A stretch of DNA of 64,000 nucleotides from Frankia alni ACN14a (GTDB lineage Bacteria > Actinomycetota > Actinomycetes > Frankiales > Frankiaceae). Location: the NCBI RefSeq assembly GCF_000058485.1, contig NC_008278.1:1606962-1670961 (forward strand). The letters are read 5' to 3'. Position 1 is the stretch's first letter. Each line of letters starts with the position of its first letter. Positions 57,240 to 64,000 of the stretch are shown piece after piece. Below the pieces are notes generated by a model. It was not told where the DNA came from. It ran no database searches and was given only the letters and a program-made list of their open reading frames with translations. The translations under genes and the position numbers were made by a program.

Positions 57240-57956
57240 TCAGATCGGCCAGGTCTCGCGGCGCCAGGCGGCGTCCCAGAACATCCACTCGTAGCGTGCC
57301 GTCACCGCGAAGTGGTCCGCGGCCCGCACCAGTTCCGGCTCCGACGCGAATGCGCCGACCCGGTCGGTGAGGGCGACGACCCGGTCCGCCACCGCCTGGA
57401 ACGCCGGATCACCGTAGGCGGCGATCCACCGCGCGTACACCGGGTCGGGGGAGGAGTCGGCGAGCAGCCGCGCGCCGACCCGGGCGTAGATCCAGTAACA
57501 CGGCAGCACCGCGGCGAGCCCCTCCAGGAACGAGCCGCCGTAGACGGTCGCGAGCAGGTAGCTGGTGTACGCGCGGGTCGTCGGCGCCACCGTCGCCACG
57601 CCGCCCGGCGGGGTGCCACCCGGCGCGGGGTCACCGGGCGCGGGGCCGCCGAGCGCGTCGAGGAGGTCGACGTGCATGGCCTGCTCGGCGGCGACCGCCT
57701 CGGCGGCGTCGTTCGCGAGTGCCCGCACGTCGTCCTCGGTGGGCGCCTTGGCCGCGCAGACGGCCAGGGCCCGGGCGTAGTCCCGCAGGTAGTGCGCGTC
57801 CTGGATGACGAAGTGCGCGAACGCGGCCCGCGGCAGGGTGCCGTCCGTGAGGCCGGTGAGGAACGGATGGCGCAGGATCGCCTCGTAGACGGGCTCGGTG
57901 GACGCCCACAGTCGCGCGCTGAACAGCGGCGAGGGCGTGCCCTGCGCCGCGGTCAC
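57240..57956 (-). CDS. tenA: TenA-type aminopyrimidine aminohydrolase (thiaminase II family)
   Basis: A 238-aa TenA-family enzyme that releases 4-amino-5-hydroxymethyl-2-methylpyrimidine from degraded thiamin (aminomethylpyrimidine), feeding thiamin salvage. The family pattern is clear: FAHFVIQDAHYLRDYARALA with Asp53, EQAMHVDLL, the catalytic Cys153 in VLPCYWIYARVG, and a C-terminal YEWMFWDAAW. A Pro/Gly-rich insertion (APGDPAPGGTPPGG) sits between the central helices. The GTG start overlaps the stop of the binding-protein gene (GTGA). As the last gene of a riboswitch-led ABC transporter operon it acts on the imported pyrimidine. Confidence 0.93.
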   Translation of the reverse strand: MTAAQGTPSPLFSARLWASTEPVYEAILRHPFLTGLTDGTLPRAAFAHFVIQDAHYLRDYARALAVCAAKAPTEDDVRALANDAAEAVAAEQAMHVDLLDALGGPAPGDPAPGGTPPGGVATVAPTTRAYTSYLLATVYGGSFLEGLAAVLPCYWIYARVGARLLADSSPDPVYARWIAAYGDPAFQAVADRVVALTDRVGAFASEPELVRAADHFAVTARYEWMFWDAAWRRETWPI

Positions 57957-58969
57957 GGCTTGGGCAGGTAGTCGTTGGTGACGACGTCCGCCGTCGGGAC
58001 CGTGGCCTTGATCAGTCCCTCGGAGTGCATCCAGCGGATGAACGACGTCCAGGCGCCCGTGTCCATCCGGCCGAAGCCGGCCGGGTTGCGCAGCAGCGGG
58101 GCCGTCGCCTGGACCATCTTCGGCAGCAGCTTGGGGTCGTACCCGTCGGCGACGCCCGACAACGTCTTCTCCGCCTTCGCCGGGTCGTCGAGGGCTCGCG
58201 CGTTGCCCGCCGCGGTCGCGCGCAGGAAGTCGCGGACGAGGGTCGCGTACGCCGGGTCGCTGGCGAGCCGGCTGCGCCGGGCGACGACGACCAGCTCGTC
58301 GTACTGCGGCACCCCGGCCTCGGTCACCGGGATGATCTTCGGGGCCAGGCCGCGGTCGGCGAGGGTGACGCCCTCGACGTTGCGGTAGGCACCGAGGGTG
58401 GCCTGCACCTTTTTGGAGATCATGGCGGGCAGCAGGTCGGCGCCGACGTCGACGCGGTGGATCGCAGCGGGGTCGAAGTGGTTGGCCTTCGCGATCGCGT
58501 CGAGAAAGGCCTCGTCGGTGCGCAGCCCCGAGGTGCCGACCGTGGCCCCGGCCAGGTCGGCCGGCTTCGTGATGCCGGCCGAACCCACGGCCATGATTGA
58601 GTTCAGGGCGGTGGGGATGAGGGCGCCGACGGCGACGACGTCGAGCTTCTCGACCCCGGCGATGACCACTTCGGGTTCGTAGGAGATGCCCAGGTCGACG
58701 GTGCCGGTGCTGACGAGCTTGAGCGGGTCGGACGGATCCGACGGCGAACGCAGGGTGACGTTCAGCCCGGCGTCGGTGTAGTCGCCGGCGTCCTGCGCCG
58801 AGTACAGCGCGAGGTGGTCCGGGTTGGGCTCCCAGTCGAGCAGCACCGTGGTGGCCCGGCGCTGGGCGCCGGACGAGCCGTCGGAGCCGCAGGCCGTGAC
58901 GGCCGCGAGCGTGACGGCGGCGAGTGCGGCCGCCATCATGGTCAGCCGGCGGGAGCTCGGCGAGATCAT
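57953..58969 (-). CDS. thiY: ABC transporter substrate-binding lipoprotein (ThiY/NMT1 family)
   Basis: A 338-aa lipoprotein: signal sequence MISPSSRRLTMMAAALAAVT with a lipobox ending at ACGSDG. The mature part starts with VLLDWEPNPDHLALYSAQDA, the NMT1/ThiY signature (W-x-P-N-x-x-H). TVDLGISYEPEVV and GATVGTSGLRTDEAFLDAI are further conserved stretches. It is expected to bind a pyrimidine precursor of thiamin such as N-formyl-aminomethylpyrimidine. Its ATG overlaps the permease stop by four bases and its stop overlaps the tenA start. Confidence 0.9.
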   Translation of the reverse strand: MISPSSRRLTMMAAALAAVTLAAVTACGSDGSSGAQRRATTVLLDWEPNPDHLALYSAQDAGDYTDAGLNVTLRSPSDPSDPLKLVSTGTVDLGISYEPEVVIAGVEKLDVVAVGALIPTALNSIMAVGSAGITKPADLAGATVGTSGLRTDEAFLDAIAKANHFDPAAIHRVDVGADLLPAMISKKVQATLGAYRNVEGVTLADRGLAPKIIPVTEAGVPQYDELVVVARRSRLASDPAYATLVRDFLRATAAGNARALDDPAKAEKTLSGVADGYDPKLLPKMVQATAPLLRNPAGFGRMDTGAWTSFIRWMHSEGLIKATVPTADVVTNDYLPKP

Positions 58970-59730
58970 CGGTGGTTCCCTTCTCGGGTGGGACTGCGGT
59001 GCCAGGGGACGAGCAGCCGTTCGGCGCCGTTCACGATCGCGAACAGGGCCACGGACATCGCGGTGAGCAGCACGATCGCGGCGAACACCAGCGCGGACTG
59101 GAGCTGGGGGACACCCTGGCGCATCACGTGGCCCAGCCCGTCGGAGGCGCCCGAGTACTCGCCGAACACCGCGCCGGTCGCCGCGTAGGCGGCGGCGAGG
59201 CGCAGGCCGGTGAACACCGAGGGCAGCGCCGCCGGGAACTCCACCCGGGTGAAGATGGCGACCCGTCGACCGTGCAGCGTCCGCATCATCCGGACGAGCT
59301 CCGGATCCACCGAGGCGAGGCCGTCGAGGGTGCCGACCACCACCGGGAAGAAGCAGATGAGCGCCACCAGGATGAGCTTCGGGGTGATGCTGTAGCCGAA
59401 GATGATCGCCAGGATCGGGGCGAGGACGACGACGGGGACCGTCTGGGAGCCGATGAGCAACGGGTACAGCGCTCGGCGGGCCGCGGCGGAGAAGTGCAGC
59501 GCGCAGCCGAGCGCGAGCCCGCCGGCGACCGAGAGGGCGAAGCCGAGGACGATCTCCGTCCCGGTGACCCAGGTGGCGCTGCGCAGGGTGCTGTCCCACC
59601 GGTCGGCCAGCGTCGTCGCCACCTGGTCCGGCGCCGGCAGGATGTACTCCTCGACGTGCAGCACCCGGGTGACGAACTCCCAGGCGCCGAGCAGCACGAT
59701 GCCGACGAGGACGCTCGGCCACAACCGCAT
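58966..59730 (-). CDS. thiX: ABC transporter permease (ThiX-like)
   Basis: A 254-aa permease with about six helices, beginning LWPSVLVGIVLLGAWEFVTR. The cytoplasmic EAA-type loop that contacts the ATPase is FPAALPSVFTGLRLAAAYAA. It belongs to the SsuC/TauC/ThiX group. A TTG codon three residues upstream overlaps the ATPase stop codon and is an alternative start. The flanking genes for ATPase, binding protein and TenA make a thiamin-pyrimidine importer the natural assignment. Confidence 0.9.
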   Translation of the reverse strand: MRLWPSVLVGIVLLGAWEFVTRVLHVEEYILPAPDQVATTLADRWDSTLRSATWVTGTEIVLGFALSVAGGLALGCALHFSAAARRALYPLLIGSQTVPVVVLAPILAIIFGYSITPKLILVALICFFPVVVGTLDGLASVDPELVRMMRTLHGRRVAIFTRVEFPAALPSVFTGLRLAAAYAATGAVFGEYSGASDGLGHVMRQGVPQLQSALVFAAIVLLTAMSVALFAIVNGAERLLVPWHRSPTREGNHR

Positions 59731-59735
59731 CGCGG

Positions 59736-60572
59736 TCAACGGGCGCTCTCCAGGTGGGCGAGGACGCTGTCGCGCAACGCGATGAATGCGGGGTCCGCGA
59801 GCCGGGCCCGCCGCGCCGCGGCGCCGGTGCCGGCGTAGGGCGGCACGTCGACGGAGGCGACGATCCGGCCGGGGCGGGCCGACATCACCACCACCCGGTC
59901 GCACAGCAGCAGCGCCTCCTCGACGTCGTGGGTGACGAGCACGACGGTGCGGGGCTCGTCGGCGAGCATCGCGCGCAGCCAGTCCTGCAGGTCCGCCCGG
60001 GTGATCGAGTCGAGGGCGCCGAACGGCTCGTCGAGCAGCAGCACCGGCTTGTCCGCGGCCACCGTGCGCAGGAACGAGACCCGCTGGCGCATCCCGCCGG
60101 AGAGCTGCGCCGGCCGGTGGTCGGCGAACTCGGCGAGGCCGAACCGGTCGAGCAGCGGCCTGACCCGTTGCGACGCCTCCCGGCGGGTCAGGCCCTGGTT
60201 CTCCAGCGGGATGCGCGCGTTGGCGAGCACCCCGCGCCAGGGCAGCAACAGGTCGCGCTGGGGCATCCAGGCGCAGCGGGCCAGCCGCCCCGGCGCGTCC
60301 GCGGCGCCGAGCACGTCGATGGTGCCGGCATCCGGGCCGGTCAGCCCACAGATCATCGACAGCAGCGTCGACTTGCCGCACCCGCTCGGGCCGACGACGC
60401 CCAGGCGGCCGTTGGGGGGAACGGACAGGTCCGCGCCGGCCACCGCGGTGATGTCGCCGAATCGCTTGGCGACCCCACGCAGCTCCACACCCGGCCCCGC
60501 CGGCCGGCGGGGATCGCCCGGCGCCGGCTCCGGCGCCGGGGCCGTCGGCGGGACCGATCGGCGTGCGAACAC
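59736..60572 (-). CDS. thiZ: ABC transporter ATP-binding protein (ThiZ-like)
   Basis: A 278-aa ATPase. Walker A is GPSGCGKSTLLSMI, the Q-loop WMPQRDLLLPW, the signature LSGGMRQRVSFLRT, Walker B VLLLDEPFGALDS, and the switch His lies in VLVTHDVEEAL. It is of the SsuB/TauB/ThiZ class. GTG at 60572 is favoured by GGAG six bases upstream and by the start of recognisable sequence; the open frame continues upstream without similarity. It is the first protein gene after the TPP riboswitch, but about 560 nt from it. The permease follows within a few bases. Confidence 0.93.
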   Translation of the reverse strand: MFARRSVPPTAPAPEPAPGDPRRPAGPGVELRGVAKRFGDITAVAGADLSVPPNGRLGVVGPSGCGKSTLLSMICGLTGPDAGTIDVLGAADAPGRLARCAWMPQRDLLLPWRGVLANARIPLENQGLTRREASQRVRPLLDRFGLAEFADHRPAQLSGGMRQRVSFLRTVAADKPVLLLDEPFGALDSITRADLQDWLRAMLADEPRTVVLVTHDVEEALLLCDRVVVMSARPGRIVASVDVPPYAGTGAAARRARLADPAFIALRDSVLAHLESAR

Positions 60573-61127
60573 GACATCTCCTCTCTGCTGCGGTGCTGCT
60601 GTCCTACGGCGGCTGCCAGCAGGTGCGTGTCGGTGCACTCGGGGCCACTCGTGGACCGGCCCCGAGTGTCGGGCGGCGGGCGCCTGGACGAGCGCCGCGG
60701 CGAACCGTCCGCGCGGCAACCGGTCCGACGCGGCCGGCCCGGAGGCAACCGGTCCGCGGCGATCGGTGGATTGCGGACCGGCCGGGCGGCGACCAACCGG
60801 TGAGGCGGGCCTGTCCTGCACGGAGCCGGTGACCGCCGACGGCCCCGGCTGCCTGCACCCGGCCGGGCGCTGCCACGCCGGCGCGGGCCGCCGCTGCGCG
60901 CCGCCCGGTGGCGGGAAGGGGACGGGGTGCCCCCGGCGCCCGGTCGGACCGCGAGAGCGCCCCCGCCGGCGGAGCGGGACCCTAGCGCGCCGTCGGGCCG
61001 CCCGGGTCGATGGCGCCGGGGGGCGGTGCCGGGGGACGGTGCGGCGGCGCGGGGCGGGTGAACATGGGCGGGCACGGCAGCGGCCGCCCGCGACGGATGG
61101 AGACGATCCGAGCCCGACGCGCCACGG
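60573..61127 (-). other. Long leader between the TPP riboswitch and the first transporter gene
   Basis: About 555 nt, extremely GC-rich, with no conserved gene. It contains only the small frame described at 60982-61131. The rest (60573-60981) shows Arg/Pro/Gly-type translations in every frame. No single dominant terminator hairpin was recognised by eye. Confidence 0.5.
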
Positions 61128-61131
61128 CCAT
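60982..61131 (-). CDS. Possible 49-aa leader ORF starting at the riboswitch 3' edge
   Basis: ATG at 61131 follows GTAGGGAGTG, so the GGGAG at the 3' end of the riboswitch core would be its ribosome-binding site. The frame runs MAVARRARIVSIRRGRPLPC and then Pro-rich sequence to a TAG. The protein itself is not recognised. If translated, it would be directly gated by the TPP-bound fold, and translation through it could influence the downstream transporter genes. It may simply be fortuitous. Confidence 0.3.
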   Translation of the reverse strand: MAVARRARIVSIRRGRPLPCPPMFTRPAPPHRPPAPPPGAIDPGGPTAR

Positions 61132-61236
61132 CACTCCCTACGCCGGAATTACCCGGACAGGTTCAGGCGGTCGGCGGCGCCGGGCTTCTGCCCAGCCGCC
61201 CTCTCAGCCTCCTCGGGTGGAAGCTCCCGCAACGTT
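61128..61236 (-). promoter_or_regulatory. TPP riboswitch (THI element)
   Basis: Read on the minus strand, the conserved parts appear in order: CGGGAGCTTCC with GGAGGCTGAGAGGG (P2 and the invariant CTGAGA), a variable GC-rich arm (GGCGGCTGGGCAGAAGCC), then GACCGCCTGAACCTGTCCGG with the ACCTG motif, GGGTAATTCCGGC and the terminal GTAGGGAG. GCTTCC pairs with GGAGGC. This senses thiamin pyrophosphate and should lower expression of the downstream transporter and tenA genes when thiamin is plentiful. The orientation matches the operon. Confidence 0.95.
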
Positions 61237-61301
61237 CGCTCAAAGTTACGGCAAGATCAGGCCGCCGCCAACCCCTCCGCCTGCGGGCGGTGGCCGCCTC
61301 G

Positions 61302-62231
61302 TCAGGAGGCCAGGGCCCGCTGGGGGCGATCCGTCGGCGGCACCCAGCCCCGCTCGCGCAGGGCCCCGGCGACGATCTCGGCCGCGTCGTCCGGTGCGGT
61401 CCGCAGCAGGTGCGCCGGCAGCCGGATCAGGGTGTCCTGACCGGAACCACACTGGGTGACCGGCTGCTTCGCGGTCGGTTCGACCGCGACCTCGACGCGC
61501 ACCCGCCACGGCTCATAACGCACGGTGAGCCGTGAGGTCGGCTCGTCCGCCGGACCCTCGACCCGGTAGCCCGCGGGGGGCAGCTCGCGCCGCCGCTCGA
61601 TCCGGCGGAACATGATCTCGGTGAGGTGCGGCGCGTCCGCACCGAGTCGATCCAGCGTCTCGGCGATCAGCGTGCGGCGGCTGATCGGGCCGCGCCGCGA
61701 CAACGCCTCGCGCAGGCCGCGGACGGTGACGATCTGCTGGTGCACGGCGTCGGCGAGGACATCCTGCGCCAGGCTCCGGGACGCGGCCCACTCCGCCATG
61801 TCGATCAGGGAGCGGGCCGGGGTGGTCCGCGGGGGCAGTCGGAGCGGGTCGATCTCGCTGGATCTCAGGCGCGCGCTGTGCCGCAGCAGCACCCCCGGCG
61901 GAGCGCTGACGCGGCGGTCGGTCGGGACGAGCACGGTCACCGGCTGGGGGTCATGGCCGACCAGCCCGGCGAGCGCCGCCGCGCATCCGCCCGCCAGCAC
62001 CGCCTCCGGCCCGATGGCCTGCACCGCGGCCCACAGGTGCTGCGGGCCGGCGGTGGGGGTGACGTCGGTGATCAGGACGCCGCGGAAGGGCTGCCGCCAG
62101 CGGCCGTCGTCGAGGCGCCGGCGGATCTCGGTGCGGGGGAGGCCGGCGGCGACCGCGTCGCGGATCGTGATCACGCCGGCCTGCGGTGTGGCGATCTCCT
62201 GCCAGGAGAGTCGGCCAGGGTTATGGGCCAT
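61302..62231 (-). CDS. AbiEi-antitoxin-like DNA-binding-type protein
   Basis: About 309 aa. The N-terminal part, ATPQAGVITIRDAVAAGLPR then TEIRRRLDDGRWRQPFRGVL, is the winged-helix domain found in type IV AbiEi-like antitoxins and many free-standing actinobacterial proteins. The middle (AVLAGGCAAALAGLVGHDPQ, VLLRHSARL, LPPRTTPARSLIDMAEWAAS) follows the same family's C-terminal half, although the usual endonuclease-like tail motif is weak. No AbiEii nucleotidyltransferase toxin gene lies next to it, so it is probably an orphan regulator. ATG at 62231 starts just before the domain; an ATG at 62303 is also open. An AT-rich region upstream (62240-62320) is a likely promoter. Confidence 0.7.
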   Translation of the reverse strand: MAHNPGRLSWQEIATPQAGVITIRDAVAAGLPRTEIRRRLDDGRWRQPFRGVLITDVTPTAGPQHLWAAVQAIGPEAVLAGGCAAALAGLVGHDPQPVTVLVPTDRRVSAPPGVLLRHSARLRSSEIDPLRLPPRTTPARSLIDMAEWAASRSLAQDVLADAVHQQIVTVRGLREALSRRGPISRRTLIAETLDRLGADAPHLTEIMFRRIERRRELPPAGYRVEGPADEPTSRLTVRYEPWRVRVEVAVEPTAKQPVTQCGSGQDTLIRLPAHLLRTAPDDAAEIVAGALRERGWVPPTDRPQRALAS

Positions 62232-62329
62232 GAGAAGACGATGACGGTTGTTCTTCTGTTGGGCCAGCGTCTTTTTCCAATTGTGGATAACTACTTGAAG
62301 CACCTAGCTGTTCACGGAATGTCGACTAT

Positions 62330-64000
62330 TCACGCAGGGTTCGGCGGCTGCTCGCCGAGGCGCCGCCGGCCCCTGCGCGGCGGCCGCCCGTCGTCGCGCG
62401 GCCGCCCGTCGGCCGGTGGGTCCGCCACGGGCCGCCCGTACCCGCCAGCCGGCGGGTACGGGCCTGGCGCCGGCTGCTCGCCGATCGGCACCCAGCCGCC
62501 GGTCATCCTCCCGGGGCCGGGGCCGGCGGGTGCGGGGCCGGTGGGGGGGCCGGGCCGCGGGGACGGTGGGGCCAGCCGGTAGGCCGACTCCTGCGCGGCC
62601 GCAGCGAGGTCCGGGTAGGTCCCGGACGTCGCGGTGGCGATTGGACGCGGCCGGGCCCCGTCCGTCCGGCCCGCCCACCCCCCGACCGGAAGCTGCGCCG
62701 ACGGGGCGGCGGGCACGGCGAGGCGAACCGCACCCGGCGCCCGGCCGGCCGGCTGCGCCCCCGCGGCCCCGGCCGCACCCCGGGCCGACCAGCGGTCCAC
62801 CGGTGAGACCCGGGGCAGCAGCACCGTGCCGGGATTGCAGTCGCCCGGAGTCACCCGGCCCGGCCCGTCGACCGGGCTGATGAGCAGGAAGGCGGTGGTC
62901 GGCAGGGTCTGCACGGTGGTGGGCTCGATGAGGAACTCGTACACCCGCTGGGTGGTGCTGCCGTCGTTCGTCGAGTCGCTGACCGACGTGTTCGTCGTGC
63001 GCTGCCAGGTCTGCGAGCGTGACGTCGTCACGGACTCCTGCCAGCCGGTGTTCGTCGAGGTGTTCTGCAGCCAGGGCAGCAGGCGGGTGCGGTCGTAGGT
63101 CCGGCTCGACCCGCCGCTGGTGCCGGTGGTGTCCGAGGTGCCGTCGGAGTAGCCGACGCTGTCGCTGTCGCCGGTGGTGAAGCTCCGCCCGACCTGCGTG
63201 GTCACCTGGGACATGACGAACCTGTGACCGCGGCCGATGAACTCCGCCGCGGTCGTCGCGTCCTTGCCGTTGCCGAGCCGCATGATGATCGTTGACCCGC
63301 CCTGGCTGCCCAGGACCCGTTCGGCGTCGTCGGCGAGGCGCTCGAAGAGGAGCACGAGGCGCACCCCGGCGATCTCGGCGTGCCGGGCGAGGCCGCCCAG
63401 CACCGGTCGACCGAGATGGTCCGCGCCGGCGACGACGAGCATGTCCCGCCCGGCGGCGGGGGCGAGCTCGCGGCGGCGGAGCTGGTGGAGCACCGCCTGG
63501 ATGACCAGCCGGTCGGCGAGCTCCTTGTGGTGCGTCGACGACGTGCGGCTGGAGGTCGCCAGCACCCGCAGCCCCTGGACCGGCCACCAGGTGGCCAGCC
63601 GGCGCAGACCCCCGGCACCCCGGCCGCCGCCCACAGCCGCCCGCGCGGCGGCCGCGGCCGAGGCGTCCGGCGGGCAGAGTGCCTCCAGCGAGGAACGCAG
63701 GTACCGCAGCTCGTCGGGGATCCGTTCGCCGCGGCCGAAGGCGTTCATCCGGCCGACGAGCGCGCCGGCCTCGGCCGTCGACAACGCCGCGGCCGCCGTG
63801 CCGTCGTCGAGACCCTCCAGCACGCGCAGGCCCTCGGCCAGCCGGCGGAAGGTCAGCCGCTCGCCGAGGACCTGACCCACCGTGGTCACCAGGTCGGCGT
63901 GCAGCGCCCGCCGGTGATGGTCCTGATCGCCCTCGCGGGTCGGGCCGAAGGCGTCCGCGACGAGCTCACCGGCCTCCCGCGGGCCGAGCCCGTCGAGCAG
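62330..64000 (-). CDS. C-terminal part of a large protein, conjugation-type ATPase candidate (N-terminus beyond window)
   Basis: 557 codons are open to the window edge, so the N-terminus is missing. Visible blocks: GRDMLVVAGADHLGRPVLGG, then IAGVRLVLLFERLADDAERV, TIIMRLGNGKDATTAAEFIG, and GRGHRFVMSQVTTQVGRSFT. This succession (a hydrophobic Walker-B-like strand, then R-L-G-N and E-F-I-G-x-G-H) resembles the end of TraD/HerA-like ATPases annotated in actinobacteria. A Ser/Thr-rich stretch full of TS repeats follows (SDGTSDTTGTSGGSS), then a 170-residue Pro/Gly/Ala tail. No Walker A is in the visible part. The ATPase assignment is tentative. Confidence 0.5.
   Translation of the reverse strand: MLDGLGPREAGELVADAFGPTREGDQDHHRRALHADLVTTVGQVLGERLTFRRLAEGLRVLEGLDDGTAAAALSTAEAGALVGRMNAFGRGERIPDELRYLRSSLEALCPPDASAAAAARAAVGGGRGAGGLRRLATWWPVQGLRVLATSSRTSSTHHKELADRLVIQAVLHQLRRRELAPAAGRDMLVVAGADHLGRPVLGGLARHAEIAGVRLVLLFERLADDAERVLGSQGGSTIIMRLGNGKDATTAAEFIGRGHRFVMSQVTTQVGRSFTTGDSDSVGYSDGTSDTTGTSGGSSRTYDRTRLLPWLQNTSTNTGWQESVTTSRSQTWQRTTNTSVSDSTNDGSTTQRVYEFLIEPTTVQTLPTTAFLLISPVDGPGRVTPGDCNPGTVLLPRVSPVDRWSARGAAGAAGAQPAGRAPGAVRLAVPAAPSAQLPVGGWAGRTDGARPRPIATATSGTYPDLAAAAQESAYRLAPPSPRPGPPTGPAPAGPGPGRMTGGWVPIGEQPAPGPYPPAGGYGRPVADPPADGRPRDDGRPPRRGRRRLGEQPPNPA

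Noticed and set aside
57953-59722. A single 589-aa fusion of permease and binding protein
   Set aside because: The first half is the wrong frame of the permease gene. The true binding protein starts at 58969 with a signal peptide, and the permease reads in its own frame with normal motifs.
62279-62293. TTGTGGATAA, a DnaA-box-like sequence, possible replication origin
   Set aside because: Only a single box is present, with no cluster of boxes and no dnaA, dnaN or gyr genes nearby. It lies in an ordinary AT-rich promoter region.

Overview
The window is about 64 kb of very GC-rich DNA (strongly C/G-ending codons, many GTG starts). Its gene content is that of a filamentous actinomycete. The best fit from family content is a Frankia-like organism, which is an inference; no rRNA or other taxonomic marker lies in the window. 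No insertion sequence, prophage, CRISPR array or replication origin was seen. Low-complexity minisatellite DNA is common, both between genes and inside coding regions.

Layout. Positions 1-2306 (minus) hold the conserved actinobacterial block murI - metallo-beta-lactamase-fold phosphodiesterase - rph, with rph cut by the window edge. Positions 3.2-16 kb are a mosaic of housekeeping and accessory genes. They include small membrane proteins, a beta-hydroxyacid dehydrogenase, an ABM-fold monooxygenase, a protein with a tRNA-guanine-transglycosylase-type zinc motif, a NUDIX hydrolase, an HxlR regulator and a P450 with an internal repeat insertion. An ECF sigma factor split by a frameshift and its membrane partner follow, then a secreted phytase-like esterase, a secreted RCC1 propeller and tRNA-Leu(UAG). 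Positions 16-20 kb (minus) carry bcp and a redox/copper block (Sco1 - MauE/DoxX - DsbA) with an integral membrane neighbour. Positions 20.7-29.9 kb include a DUF3618 protein plus phosphatase pair, a flippase-like membrane protein, an anti-sigma-type ATPase, a very large proline-rich repeat protein with its small partner, a GroES-like chaperonin and a DUF4193 protein. Positions 29.9-36.6 kb hold two LuxR-type regulators, one of them a giant LAL/MalT-type ATPase.

The main accessory system is at 38.6-57.0 kb (plus): six tightly packed genes behind a 2-kb leader without convincing genes. Gene 1 is a 2819-aa synthase with PfaD-like flavin reductase regions, KS, AT, two near-identical ACPs and KR. 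Gene 2 is an 1812-aa synthase with KS, AT, dehydratase and its own phosphopantetheinyl transferase. They are followed by a stand-alone acyl carrier protein, an alpha/beta hydrolase, a UGT-type glycosyltransferase and a membrane-linked zinc-ribbon methyltransferase. Together they look able to build, release, glycosylate and methylate a long-chain lipid. This is a polyunsaturated-fatty-acid-synthase-like 'secondary lipid' pathway with an unusual domain arrangement, and the product is unknown.

Positions 57.2-61.2 kb (minus) are a thiamin salvage operon: TPP riboswitch - ATPase - permease - binding protein - TenA. All junctions are overlapping or nearly so, but about 560 nt of leader separate the riboswitch from the first transporter gene. 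The window ends with an AbiEi-like protein and the C-terminal part of a large protein cut by the right edge.

Two copies of an imperfect palindrome about 52-56 nt long (arms about 18-20 bp, 16-nt loop) at 37.33 kb and 57.07 kb, at either end of the lipid locus, suggest a dispersed palindromic repeat family.
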